Of a stretch of 38,779 nucleotides of DNA, positions 23,258 through 31,767 are shown piece by piece. Source of the stretch: JAPLXD01 sp041662765. Its GTDB lineage: Bacteria; Patescibacteriota; Minisyncoccia; Moranbacterales; UBA11712. The notes under the pieces are model-generated. The model saw nothing but the letters and a program-made list of their open reading frames with translations. It made no database searches and was not told where the DNA came from. Location of the stretch: positions 1-38,779 of the forward strand of contig JBAZRT010000003.1 in assembly GCA_041662765.1 (NCBI GenBank). The letters are read 5' to 3'. Position 1 is the stretch's first letter; every line of letters starts with the position of its first letter. The translations under genes were made by a program, and so were the position numbers.

Positions 23258-23446
23258 CTACAGAACCGCCGTGGCAGCGATCTTGTCGTCACCGTTGAGG
23301 CGCATCACGCGCACACCTTGCGTCGCACGGCCGAGAATCGAAATACTCCCCATTGGAACACGAATAATCTGTCCTTTTGCGCTGCTTGCAATGAGATCTG
23401 TTTCAATATTGTCGAGATTGATCATATGCGCGCACACAAGTTTTCA
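23258..23446 (-). pseudogene. gyrA: Last 61 codons of gyrA, in frame after an internal TGA
   Basis: After the TGA at 23446-23444 the same frame stays open for 61 codons to TAG at 23258. It encodes the last GyrA propeller blade: KLVCAHMINLDN, DLIASSAKGQIIRVPM, SILGRATQGVRVMRLNGDD. The TGA stands where GyrA proteins have the Gly of KTGKLV, so one base change (GGA to TGA) explains it. Read as Gly, GyrA would have 810 residues, the normal length. Confidence 0.85.
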
Positions 23447-25690
23447 GGTTTTTGGAGTAATCTTCGCCGTTTTGATCCCTGACCCCCCTCGACGCTGAAT
23501 TTTGTAGGCTTTCATATCTGTTCTCTTCCCAAATCCGTTTTCGGTGAGGATCAAAAGCTGATTGCCTTTCTGATTTTTGAGTACCACATCCATTCCAACG
23601 ACTTGATCATTCTTTTTCAAATTGATCCCGCGCACGCCGGCGGCCGTCCGCCCCATGCCGCGCACGTCCGTTTCCTTGAAATGAATAGCCTGGCCGGCTG
23701 AAGTCGTAATGATGATCTCATCCTTTCCGGTCGTCGGAGCAATCCAGCGCAATTCATCACCTTTGGCCAGATTCAAAGCGATAAGACCCGATCGGCGAAC
23801 TTTGGCAAAATCTTCAATGGCTGTTTTTTTCACTGTCCCGAATTTCGTCGCCATAAAAAGATATTTTGCTTGAGAATCTTTACCAATAGTGATAATCGCC
23901 GTTATTTTTTCGTCCGGAGAAATCTGCAAGAAGTTCACAATCGCCTGACCCTTGGCTGTTCGCGAAGAAACCGGAATTTCATAGGCCTTAGTTTGGAAAA
24001 CCTTTCCCGTATTTGTGAAAAAGAAAAGATCGTCGTGCGTCATCGCGCTCACTACCATATCAATCGTATCTCCTTCCTTGGTCGTCGCACCGATCACGCC
24101 CTTTCCGCCGCGCCTCTGCACGCGATAGAGAGAGGGATTCATTCTTTTAACATAGTTGTCCTCGGTAAAAACGATGATTGCTTCCTCGTTTGGAATAAGA
24201 TCCTCTTGTTTGAATTCGCCCACAGCTGATCTCACCACCCGCGTCCGCCGTTCGTCGGCATACTTATCTTTCAACTCTTTGAGTTCGTCCTTGATGACGC
24301 CCAATATTTTTTTCGGACTCTTGAGAAGATCTTCAAGCTCTTTGATCAATTTCATTTTTTCTTTGAGTTCATCCTCGATTTTCTGGCGCTCAAGACCCGC
24401 AAGAGTCTGAAGACGCATTTCGAGGATCGCCGTCGACTGCTTGTCAGACAATTTGAACTTTTTCATCAAATTGTCATGGGCGATCTCTTTCGTGGCTGAT
24501 TTTCGAATGGTAGCGATAACCGCATCGATGTGATCAAGCGCTTTTTTGAGACCCTCAAGAATATGCGCCCGCTCTTTCGCGATTCGAAGATCATATTGTG
24601 TCCGGCGCGTAACAACAACCTGTCGATGCGCTACGAAATACTCGAGCATCGCCTTGAGATTCAGCACTTTTGGCTCAATTCCATCGACAAGCGCAAGCAT
24701 ATTCACATGGAACGACTTTTGAAGATCAGTAAGGGTGAAGAGCTTGTTGAGAACTTTTTTCGGGAAAGCTTCTTTTTTGAGTTCTATTACGATCCGCACT
24801 CCGTCCTTGTCTGATTCATCGCGAAGATCTCGGATACCCTCGATTTTTCCGGTTTTCACAAGGTCCGCCATCTTCTCTATCATCGCCGCCTTGTTTGAAG
24901 AATAGGTCATCTCCGTCACAATGATCTGAAATTGTCCGCTTTTTGTTTCGACGATCTCAGTCTCAGCCCGGCAGACAATACTTCCACGGCCAGTGAGATA
25001 GGTCTGCACGATATCCGCTTGGTTGTATATCGATCCGCCCGTCGGAAAATCAGGACCCTTCACAAATTGAGTCAGATCTTTCACATCGCAATCGGGATTT
25101 TCAATGAGATAGGCTATGCCGTCGACCAATTCTCCAAGATTGTGCGGGGGAATACTCGTCGCCATCCCGACCGCAATTCCCATTGTGCCGTTGAGAAGAA
25201 GCTGGGGAACTTTGGCCGGCAGAACGGACGGCTCCTGGCGGGATGAATCATAATTGGGAATAAAATCAACCGTTTCCTTTTCGATATCCGCCATCATTTC
25301 TTCCGCGAGGCTCGTCATTTTGGCTTCGGTATATCGCATTGCCGCCGCATTGTCGCCATCCATCGAACCGAAGTTTCCCTGACCGTCCACAAGGGGATAG
25401 CGCATGGAAAAATCCTGTGCAAGACGCACCATCGTGTTGTATACTGCCAAATCGCCGTGAGGATGATATTTCCCAAGCACATCTCCGACAACAAGTGCTG
25501 ACTTTCGATATTTCGCGCTGTGCGTAAGCCCGAGACCGCGCATGGCAAAAAGGATCCGGCGATGCACCGGCTTCATTCCGTCCCGCACGTCAGGAAGAGC
25601 GCGCGAAACAATCACGCTCATTGCATAGGCGAGATATGATTCCTTCATTTCTGAAGTTATTTCTCTGGGTTTTATATAACCTATTTCCAT
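23444..25690 (-). CDS. gyrA: DNA gyrase subunit A (ends early at an in-frame TGA under the standard code)
   Basis: 748 residues as read with the standard code. The N-terminal breakage-reunion domain has MKPVHRRILFAM, LGKYHPHGD and the catalytic tyrosine Tyr120 in AAAMRYTEAKM. The C-terminal propeller starts with the GyrA box QRRGGKG (in YRVQRRGGKGVIG), which distinguishes GyrA from ParC, and a second QRRGGSG appears near the end. GyrA with GyrB introduces negative supercoils. The final blade lies beyond a TGA codon (see the 23258-23446 entry). It is the third gene of an operon with the MBL-fold and 140-aa genes, 5 nt after the latter, and has no SD. Either the protein is shortened, the UGA is read through, or the base is a sequencing error. 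Confidence 0.93.
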   Translation of the reverse strand: MEIGYIKPREITSEMKESYLAYAMSVIVSRALPDVRDGMKPVHRRILFAMRGLGLTHSAKYRKSALVVGDVLGKYHPHGDLAVYNTMVRLAQDFSMRYPLVDGQGNFGSMDGDNAAAMRYTEAKMTSLAEEMMADIEKETVDFIPNYDSSRQEPSVLPAKVPQLLLNGTMGIAVGMATSIPPHNLGELVDGIAYLIENPDCDVKDLTQFVKGPDFPTGGSIYNQADIVQTYLTGRGSIVCRAETEIVETKSGQFQIIVTEMTYSSNKAAMIEKMADLVKTGKIEGIRDLRDESDKDGVRIVIELKKEAFPKKVLNKLFTLTDLQKSFHVNMLALVDGIEPKVLNLKAMLEYFVAHRQVVVTRRTQYDLRIAKERAHILEGLKKALDHIDAVIATIRKSATKEIAHDNLMKKFKLSDKQSTAILEMRLQTLAGLERQKIEDELKEKMKLIKELEDLLKSPKKILGVIKDELKELKDKYADERRTRVVRSAVGEFKQEDLIPNEEAIIVFTEDNYVKRMNPSLYRVQRRGGKGVIGATTKEGDTIDMVVSAMTHDDLFFFTNTGKVFQTKAYEIPVSSRTAKGQAIVNFLQISPDEKITAIITIGKDSQAKYLFMATKFGTVKKTAIEDFAKVRRSGLIALNLAKGDELRWIAPTTGKDEIIITTSAGQAIHFKETDVRGMGRTAAGVRGINLKKNDQVVGMDVVLKNQKGNQLLILTENGFGKRTDMKAYKIQRRGGSGIKTAKITPKT

Positions 25691-25695
25691 AGTTT

Positions 25696-26118
25696 TTATG
25701 GTAGCTGTGGCACGCTATCTTTGCTTTGAATATTATTTTCCACTGAATTGTCGCTTGTTTTTTCGCTCGGATTGTTTATGGCATTGCCATTGTCCGTATT
25801 TTGGTTTGAACCCGTGCTCGGAGCAGATACTTCATCCTGCATGCTCTTGTCCGTTTCTGTCGTTCCCGTTTGGCTTGGCGCTTCTTGCATCATGTTCTGG
25901 ATCGAATCCTTTCCCGTTTGAAAATTCGTCTTGAGATCGTCGAGGCTCGCTGAAGTTCCGCCTGGCTGCGAATCGTTCGATTTGTTCATCTCATTAAAGG
26001 AAACAACCCAGATCACAAGAATGATCAAAAACCCGGCTGCCGTCGCAATGACTGCAATTCTTTTCCGTTCATGGACGGGCTTCTGCTGAAGCTTGTAAAT
26101 GTAATCTTTGAGATTCAT
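25696..26118 (-). CDS. Small membrane-anchored protein, unknown function
   Basis: 140 residues from the ATG at 26118 (MNLKDYIYKLQQKPVHERKR); the longer open frame upstream overlaps the MBL gene and is not needed. One membrane helix (IAVIATAAGFLIILVIWVVS, about 22-41) follows a short basic cytoplasmic segment. The outside part is Ser/Thr/Asn/Gln-rich, low complexity and probably unstructured. Proteins of this shape commonly sit near housekeeping operons in CPR genomes. It lies 11 nt after the MBL gene and 5 nt before gyrA, so it is cotranscribed with both. No family is recognised. Confidence 0.7.
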   Translation of the reverse strand: MNLKDYIYKLQQKPVHERKRIAVIATAAGFLIILVIWVVSFNEMNKSNDSQPGGTSASLDDLKTNFQTGKDSIQNMMQEAPSQTGTTETDKSMQDEVSAPSTGSNQNTDNGNAINNPSEKTSDNSVENNIQSKDSVPQLP

Positions 26119-26129
26119 TGATTTAACTC

Positions 26130-26801
26130 CTAACTGCTCAATGCTTCCATTATCACTACTTTCATCTCCGCGTTTTCGAGATCTTTTTTCTTGATAATCA
26201 GCTTTACTGTTTTTTCTCTCGGGCAAGTCCCGATCTCTTTGCAAAAGCTCTTTTCATCATCTATTTTTACTTTCGATCCTGCGATTTTATAATGCACGGG
26301 TATAACAATTTTTGGTTCGATCTGATCCACCACGGCCTTTGCTTCCTTTCCATCCAGGGTGAAACCGTTTCCGCCCACCGGCACAGCCAATATATCCACG
26401 CCATTCACTTCTTCCAGTTGTTTTTTATCAAGGTTGGTCGCCAAATCGCCCAAATGACAAAATCGTATCCCTTCGCTTTCTATGGCGAAGATTGTATTTA
26501 ACCCCCTTTGGGCTCCTTGAACCTTGTCATGGTATGAATTTATTCCTGTGATCGAAACACCCTTGATCGAATATTCTCCCGGCAGGTCAAGAATTTGCGG
26601 TTCACCCTTGAGCGCACCCGAGTTGTTGTGATCATGATGGTCGTGGCTCACAGTGACTATATCAGCCCGTCCCTGGGGAGGACGGAGACCGATCTCTTTG
26701 TCGAATGGGTCCAAAAAAATCACCACGTCTTCACCCGAACCGCGCCCATCAGGCTTGGTAGATATTTTGAAACATGAATGTCCGTACCATTGAATGGTCA
26801 T
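26130..26801 (-). CDS. MBL-fold metal-dependent hydrolase
   Basis: 223 residues. It has the metallo-beta-lactamase fold with the HxHxDH motif at residues 53-58 (VSHDHHDHN), an early His (WYGHSCF), GDLATN as the later metal ligand region, and a C-terminal VIPVHYK. It belongs to the UPF0173/YtsP-like branch (small, cytoplasmic, often annotated only as Zn-dependent hydrolase). The substrate is unknown. It is the first gene of the operon with the 140-aa protein and gyrA, transcribed from a good promoter divergent from rpsA. Confidence 0.9.
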   Translation of the reverse strand: MTIQWYGHSCFKISTKPDGRGSGEDVVIFLDPFDKEIGLRPPQGRADIVTVSHDHHDHNNSGALKGEPQILDLPGEYSIKGVSITGINSYHDKVQGAQRGLNTIFAIESEGIRFCHLGDLATNLDKKQLEEVNGVDILAVPVGGNGFTLDGKEAKAVVDQIEPKIVIPVHYKIAGSKVKIDDEKSFCKEIGTCPREKTVKLIIKKKDLENAEMKVVIMEALSS

Positions 26802-26834
26802 AATTGAGAGTTTTTAGATTTTCTTAACAATAGA

Positions 26835-26863
26835 ATGATAGCATATGAGACAAAAAATTTCAA
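26835..26863 (-). promoter_or_regulatory. Promoter of the MBL-gyrA operon
   Basis: On the minus strand, -35 TTGAAA (26863-26858), 17 bp, -10 TATCAT (26840-26835). The leader is about 27 nt. Confidence 0.65.
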
Positions 26864-26883
26864 TGGCCTAAATATCCCAACCC

Positions 26884-26912
26884 TTGCCAAAATTATCAAT
26901 ATATATTATACT
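26884..26912 (+). promoter_or_regulatory. Promoter of the rpsA-gmk-tilS-ftsH operon
   Basis: -35 TTGCCA (26884-26889), 17 bp, -10 TATACT (26907-26912). The predicted transcript start near 26919 rules out the in-frame ATG at 26835 and supports a start at 26949/26952. Confidence 0.65.
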
Positions 26913-26948
26913 TTTTTAGTATTAATCATTAACCTAAGCATTAATCCA

Positions 26949-28181
26949 ATGATGGACAACATTTACGACACTCTAGCTAAAGAGGTCGACAAGGTTTCAG
27001 AAGAGAAAAGAGAAGAAGATGTAGCTAAAAATGAAATTGAGATCGAAGATTCTTCGGCTGTGGCCGAAGAAATGAGCGAACCCGCATCCACGATGGCGGA
27101 TTTTTTGAACCAAACAAAAATATCTTTTCCAAAAGAGGGCGATGTTATCGACGGTAAAGTGCTTGAAATCGGATCAAACGCCGTCTATCTCGACCTCGGC
27201 GTTTTTGGAACGGGAATCGTTCTCGGAAAAGAGATCAAAGACGGCCTTGGAACAACGGATAAATTGAAGATTGGCGACACGGTCACCGCGACGGTCACCG
27301 ATCTTGAAAACGACGACGGATACATCGAACTTTCCGTTCGAGAGGCCTCGATTGAAAAAGCCTGGCTTGATCTGGAAGAAAAACAAGCCGAAGAAGTTGT
27401 ATTTTCTACCAAAATTTTGGACGCGAACAAGGGCGGTCTCATTGTTGAAGTGAACGGCATCACCGGATTTTTGCCCGTTTCCCAACTTTCCAACGAACAC
27501 TATCCCCGCGTCGAAGAAGGAGAAAAGGGGAAAATTCTTGAAAAACTGCGCTTATACATCGGCACCGAAATGCAAGTGAAGGTTATTGACATCGACCGGG
27601 AAGGCGAAAAATTGATCGTAAGTGAAAAAGCGGCCTATAGCGCCGAAGAAAAGAAGGCGATTTCCGAGCTCAAACTTGGCGATGTGATTGAAGGAGAAGT
27701 GAGCGGCGTCGTTGACTTTGGAGCATTCATCAAATTTTTCCCACCGAGCAAAACTGAATCCGTTCGCGAAGAAGACAAGCTTGAAGGATTGGTGCATATA
27801 TCCGAACTTGCCTGGCAGCTCATCGACAATCCGCGCGATATCATCAAAACCGGCGATCGGGTGAAAGCCAAAATCATCGGCATCGACAACACGCGCGTTT
27901 CACTTTCCATCAAAGCACTCGCAAAAGATCCTTGGGTCAGCGCCGAAGAAAAATATCAAGCCGGAAAAACATATGACGGACAAGTGCGAAAGATCAACCA
28001 CTTCGGCGCGTTCGTATATCTCGACGACGACATCCACGGCCTCGCCCACGTCAGCGAACTTCTTGAAGCCAACCCCGGAAAAAATATTGAGGAGATCATT
28101 CAAGTCGAGAACACTTACAAATGGAAAATTCTTTCCATCGATCCCAAAGAACATCGAATGGGATTGGCGTTGGTGAAATAA
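26949..28181 (+). CDS. rpsA: 30S ribosomal protein S1-like, four S1 domains
   Basis: About 410 residues from the tandem ATGs at 26949 and 26952. An acidic N-terminus is followed by four S1 RNA-binding domains: GDVIDGKVLEIGSNAVYLDLG, KILDANKGGLIVEVNGITGF, GDVIEGEVSGVVDFGAFIKF with an inserted loop PPSKTESVREED, and YDGQVRKINHFGAFVYL. S1 helps ribosomes bind mRNAs that lack an SD, which fits the AT-rich, SD-poor leaders here. Proteobacterial S1 has six domains; four is usual in other phyla. It heads an operon with gmk-like, tilS and ftsH genes (gaps of 31, 14 and 32 nt). The long open frame before 26949 covers the promoter. Confidence 0.92.
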   Translation: MMDNIYDTLAKEVDKVSEEKREEDVAKNEIEIEDSSAVAEEMSEPASTMADFLNQTKISFPKEGDVIDGKVLEIGSNAVYLDLGVFGTGIVLGKEIKDGLGTTDKLKIGDTVTATVTDLENDDGYIELSVREASIEKAWLDLEEKQAEEVVFSTKILDANKGGLIVEVNGITGFLPVSQLSNEHYPRVEEGEKGKILEKLRLYIGTEMQVKVIDIDREGEKLIVSEKAAYSAEEKKAISELKLGDVIEGEVSGVVDFGAFIKFFPPSKTESVREEDKLEGLVHISELAWQLIDNPRDIIKTGDRVKAKIIGIDNTRVSLSIKALAKDPWVSAEEKYQAGKTYDGQVRKINHFGAFVYLDDDIHGLAHVSELLEANPGKNIEEIIQVENTYKWKILSIDPKEHRMGLALVK

Positions 28182-28212
28182 GCAATAAGATAAAAGAAAT
28201 AAAAATTCTTTT

Positions 28213-28791
28213 ATGAAAAAAGTTCTTGTTATAGGCGGACCTACAGGAAGCGGGGAAAGTACAATCACAAATGCAATTATCAAACGCTTTCCGGTTTTCA
28301 CACGGCTCGTGACCGCCACTTCAAGAAAACCACGGAACGGCGAAAAAAATAAAATTGATTATTATTTTTTCTCAAAAGAAGAATTTGAGAAAAATATTGC
28401 CAATGGGAATATCATTGAATATACCTACATAGAGAACAGGGACGATTATTACGGCACTTATAAGCCCGATCTGGATGAAAAAATAGCCAAGGGTTTCAAT
28501 GTGATCGTTAATGTGGATATTGTCGGCGCAAAATATTACAAGGAAAATTATAATGCAACGACAATTTTTATTAAACCTGAATCTATTGAGGAATTAAGAG
28601 AAAGATTGACCAATCGGGATAAGAATATCGATTCGGAAGAATTGAATAAAAGAATAGAAAACGCTGAAAATGAAATAAAGAACGAAATGGATTTCTATGA
28701 TTATGTTGTCGTGAACGCCAACGGAAAACTCGAGGAAGCTGTTGAAAAAACCTTTGATATTTTGAAAAAGGAAAACTATTCTCTTGTATAA
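28213..28791 (+). CDS. gmk: Guanylate kinase-like protein with altered Walker A motif
   Basis: 192 residues, near the usual length. It matches guanylate kinase across its length: P-loop VIGGPTGSGEST, then TRLVTATSRKPRNGEKNKIDYYFFSKEEFE (GMP-binding region; shown in part as TSRKPRNGEKNKIDYYF), IIEYTYIENRDDYYGT, VNVDIVGAKYYKE and the late DYVVVNANG. Guanylate kinase phosphorylates GMP to GDP. The P-loop lysine that contacts the nucleotide phosphates is Glu15 here (codon GAA instead of AAA). Either activity is retained in another way or the protein has become regulatory. The rest of the active site looks intact. Confidence 0.87.
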   Translation: MKKVLVIGGPTGSGESTITNAIIKRFPVFTRLVTATSRKPRNGEKNKIDYYFFSKEEFEKNIANGNIIEYTYIENRDDYYGTYKPDLDEKIAKGFNVIVNVDIVGAKYYKENYNATTIFIKPESIEELRERLTNRDKNIDSEELNKRIENAENEIKNEMDFYDYVVVNANGKLEEAVEKTFDILKKENYSLV

Positions 28792-28805
28792 TTTATATTA
28801 TCCCA

Positions 28806-29759
28806 TTGAATATCATCAAAAAAATCCAGGAAAATATTTTTCGCTACGAATTGTTCGAGCGGGAAACCAAAATTGTGATCGGTGTTTCCGGCGGTCCAGA
28901 TTCAGTTTGTCTTTTGGACGCGCTATATAAGCTGAAAGAGAAATATAATTTGCATCTTGTCATCGCGCATGTGAATTATGGCCTGCGCGGAAAAGATTCA
29001 AACTTGGACGAAAAATTAGTAAAAAAATTATCTGAAAAATATTCTCTGCCGATTGAAGTTTTGAAGGTCAAAAAGTCAGAAATTACAAGATCTGGAAAGT
29101 CTGAAGATAAATTGAGAACGGTTCGATACGATTTTTTTGAAAAAGTCTCGAAAAAATACAAAGCCAACGCGATTGCTGTCGGCCACAACCTCAACGATCA
29201 GGCTGAAACGGTCTTGATGCGAATTCTGCGAGGCACGGGCCTCAGAGGATTGGGCGCGATCAAATTTCGAAACAACAATATCATCCGACCGCTCTTAAAT
29301 ATTCCCCGAAAAGAAATTATTGCTTATTTGCGTAGCAACAAGACTCCATACCGCATCGACAAATCCAATCTCTCCGCGGTTTTCATGCGAAACAAAATCC
29401 GGAACAAGCTTCTGCCTGAGCTCGAAAAGGACTTCAACCCGAATATCCAGGAATTGCTCTGCAAATTTTCCGAGTCCGCCTCGGCGGACTATGATTTTAT
29501 CAGCCGATTTACAAAAGAATGGCTTTCGGCCAACAAGAAACTGCAAATTTCAGCACTCAGCAAGTTGCACCCTTCCATTTGCCGGGAAGTTCTCCGCCAA
29601 TCTCTTGAAAAACATGCTCCCCATCTGCGGGAAATCGAATCCGCGCATATCGAAGAAATTGTTAAGATTATAAAAAGCGGCAAAGGCAAAAGGCAGAAGA
29701 TCGCCTTCAAAGGCTTGAAAGTCGGGCGAATTGGTGATAAGTTGAGTATAGGAAAATAA
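28806..29759 (+). CDS. tilS: tRNA(Ile)-lysidine synthase
   Basis: 317 residues from a TTG start at 28806, 14 nt after the gmk stop. It is a PP-loop ATPase with SGGPDS at residues 28-33, LHLVIAHVNYGLRG, KSEDKLRTVRYDFF, VGHNLNDQAETVLMRILRGTG in part (GHNLNDQAETVLMR), and IIRPLLNIPRKEI. TilS changes C34 of tRNA-Ile(CAU) to lysidine so that it reads AUA. The E. coli enzyme has about 430 residues; the C-terminal domain is reduced here, as in many small genomes. tRNA genes with a CAT anticodon are its substrates (see the split tRNA at 34533-34826). It lies directly before ftsH, as in many bacteria. Confidence 0.93.
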   Translation: MNIIKKIQENIFRYELFERETKIVIGVSGGPDSVCLLDALYKLKEKYNLHLVIAHVNYGLRGKDSNLDEKLVKKLSEKYSLPIEVLKVKKSEITRSGKSEDKLRTVRYDFFEKVSKKYKANAIAVGHNLNDQAETVLMRILRGTGLRGLGAIKFRNNNIIRPLLNIPRKEIIAYLRSNKTPYRIDKSNLSAVFMRNKIRNKLLPELEKDFNPNIQELLCKFSESASADYDFISRFTKEWLSANKKLQISALSKLHPSICREVLRQSLEKHAPHLREIESAHIEEIVKIIKSGKGKRQKIAFKGLKVGRIGDKLSIGK

Positions 29760-29791
29760 GCTGAAAAAATTTCTAATTCATAAATAACTCC

Positions 29792-31618
29792 ATGAAAAAC
29801 TTTATAAAAAATCTGGCAATCATCCTCCTTGTATTCTTCGTCATATCCGGAATTGTGATGCTTTTCAATACCCCGGCGCAGCAGGTGCAAAACATCACTC
29901 TCAATGAACTCGCCACTCGGATCAACGACGGGAAAGTGAAGGATGTTTTGGTGAACGGAGAAAGTCTCGATATCACGCTTACCGACGGCACCAAGGAAAA
30001 ATCAAGAAAAGAAGCGGATGCAGCCCTCACGGAATCACTGAAAAACTACGGAGTTTCTCCTGAACAACTGCGCTCTGTCAATATCAGCGTCAAAGACACG
30101 ACCTCAAACGCCTTTTGGATCAATATTGTTCTTCCGTTTCTTTTGCCGTTTATCATAATCGGCGCGTTTTTGTGGTATATGATGCGCTCGGCCCAGCGCG
30201 GAAACAATCAAGCGCTCTCTTTTGGAATGTCGCGGGCGCGCCTCATCTCTCCTCAGAAAAATGGAAAGAAAAAAATCACCTTCGCGGATGTCGCCGGAGC
30301 TCAGGAAGCTAAAGAAGAATTGAAAGAAATCGTTGATTTTTTGAAACACCCGAAAAAATTTCTGGATCTTGGCGCGCGCATTCCCAAAGGAGTCCTTCTT
30401 CTTGGCGCTCCCGGAACAGGAAAGACTTTGATCGCCAAGGCCGTCGCCGGAGAAGCTAATGTTCCATTCTTTAGCATCTCCGGTTCGGAATTCGTGGAAA
30501 TGTTTGTCGGAGTCGGCGCCAGCCGCGTTCGCGATCTCTTCAAGACAGCCAAGAAAAGCGCGCCGGCTATCGTTTTCATCGATGAAATCGACGCAGTCGG
30601 CCGTCATCGCGGAGCGGGACTTGGCGGAGGACATGATGAAAGAGAACAAACGCTGAACCAGATCCTCGTGGAAATGGACGGTTTCGACACAGACACAAAT
30701 GTGATCGTGATCGCGGCGACGAACAGGCCCGATGTTCTTGATCCGGCGCTTTTGCGTCCAGGAAGATTTGACCGAAGGGTCGTCATGGACTTGCCGGACA
30801 TCAAGGAGCGCGAAGCTATCCTCAATATACATTCAAAAAACAAACCACTTGAAAAAAATATTGATTTCAAGGTCATTGCCTCGAGAACCCCGGGATTTTC
30901 GGGAGCTGATCTGTCCAACCTGGTCAATGAAGCGGCGATTCTGGCAGCCGGGAAAGGCAGAAAAAATATCTCTATGGAGGAAATGACCGTCTCGATTGAA
31001 AAAGTCATTTTGGGACCGGAAAGAAAAAGCAAGGTTCTCAACGTCAAAGAAAAAGAAATCACGGCCTATCATGAATCGGGACACGCACTCGTGGCTTCGA
31101 ATCTCGAGAACGCCGATCCGGTGCAAAAAGTGTCCGTTCTTTCCCGCGGCCAAGCCGCCGGATATACCTTGAGCGCTCCTATGGAAGACAAGAGGCTCTA
31201 TACCCGTGCTTACTTCATCGATGAACTGGCCGTGTTCTTGGGAGGCTATGTCAGTGAAAAGATTATTTTCAAAGACGTTACTACCGGCGCCTCGAATGAT
31301 CTTGAGAGAGCGACCGACATGGCGCGAAAAATGGTGACAAGATATGGAATGAGCACTCTTGGTCCGCGCACTTTCGGCCACAAAGAAGAGCTTGTTTTCC
31401 TTGGAAAAGAAATGAGCGAAGAAAGAAATTATTCCGAAGCGACCGCCAAAGAAATCGACATGGAAGTTTCGCGCTTCATTTCGGACGCGTACAAAACCGC
31501 GGAAAAGATCATCAACGAGAAAAAAGAAACACTTGAGCGAATCGCCCAGACTCTTCTTGAAAAAGAAACAATTGAACAAGAAGAGTTTGATAAGTTGCTA
31601 GAAAATAAAGAAAGCTAA
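29792..31618 (+). CDS. ftsH: ATP-dependent zinc metalloprotease FtsH
   Basis: 608 residues. Two membrane helices (about 5-27 and 108-130) flank an outside domain, followed by a cytoplasmic AAA+ module: TFADVAGAQEAKEELKEIVDFL in part (ADVAGAQEAKEEL), Walker A GAPGTGKT near residue 205, Walker B IVFIDEIDAVG, and the second region of homology ATNRPDVLDPALLRPGRFDR. The protease domain has HESGH near residue 427 and LERATDMARKMVTRYGMS. It degrades membrane and regulatory proteins. The C-terminal tail is short and acidic. It is the last gene of the rpsA operon; its stop codon lies inside the outer arm of a long palindrome. Confidence 0.97.
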   Translation: MKNFIKNLAIILLVFFVISGIVMLFNTPAQQVQNITLNELATRINDGKVKDVLVNGESLDITLTDGTKEKSRKEADAALTESLKNYGVSPEQLRSVNISVKDTTSNAFWINIVLPFLLPFIIIGAFLWYMMRSAQRGNNQALSFGMSRARLISPQKNGKKKITFADVAGAQEAKEELKEIVDFLKHPKKFLDLGARIPKGVLLLGAPGTGKTLIAKAVAGEANVPFFSISGSEFVEMFVGVGASRVRDLFKTAKKSAPAIVFIDEIDAVGRHRGAGLGGGHDEREQTLNQILVEMDGFDTDTNVIVIAATNRPDVLDPALLRPGRFDRRVVMDLPDIKEREAILNIHSKNKPLEKNIDFKVIASRTPGFSGADLSNLVNEAAILAAGKGRKNISMEEMTVSIEKVILGPERKSKVLNVKEKEITAYHESGHALVASNLENADPVQKVSVLSRGQAAGYTLSAPMEDKRLYTRAYFIDELAVFLGGYVSEKIIFKDVTTGASNDLERATDMARKMVTRYGMSTLGPRTFGHKEELVFLGKEMSEERNYSEATAKEIDMEVSRFISDAYKTAEKIINEKKETLERIAQTLLEKETIEQEEFDKLLENKES

Positions 31619-31756
31619 GAATCTGAATTTTTGCAGAAAATTTTGTTTGAGAATATGATTTTTGTCGAAAAAATGCGTGATAGATTCGCTTATGGAGCGT
31701 CTTTTCGCAACAAAAATCATATTCGAGTTAATTTTCAAAAAAATTAGATTCTTAGC
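31614..31756. repeat. 143-bp imperfect palindrome after ftsH
   Basis: Outer arms GCTAAGAATCT (31614-31624) and its complement (31746-31756) are perfect over 11 bp. Inner arms GAATATGATTTTTGT (31651-31665) and its complement (31710-31724) are perfect over 15 bp. Between them the arms align with a few mismatches and short gaps, and a GCG-containing centre can also pair. The left end includes the ftsH stop codon. It could be a MITE-like insertion or a large mRNA 3' hairpin. Confidence 0.75.
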
Positions 31757-31767
31757 GATATAAAATA

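Noticed and set aside
14113..23446. Genome-wide UGA-as-glycine code (code 25)
   Set aside because: Genes such as ftsH, nusA, tig, tilS and xerC are full length with no internal TGA, and TGA acts as a plausible stop at 15019, 16713, 18069 and 37796. Only gyrA shows the in-frame TGA.
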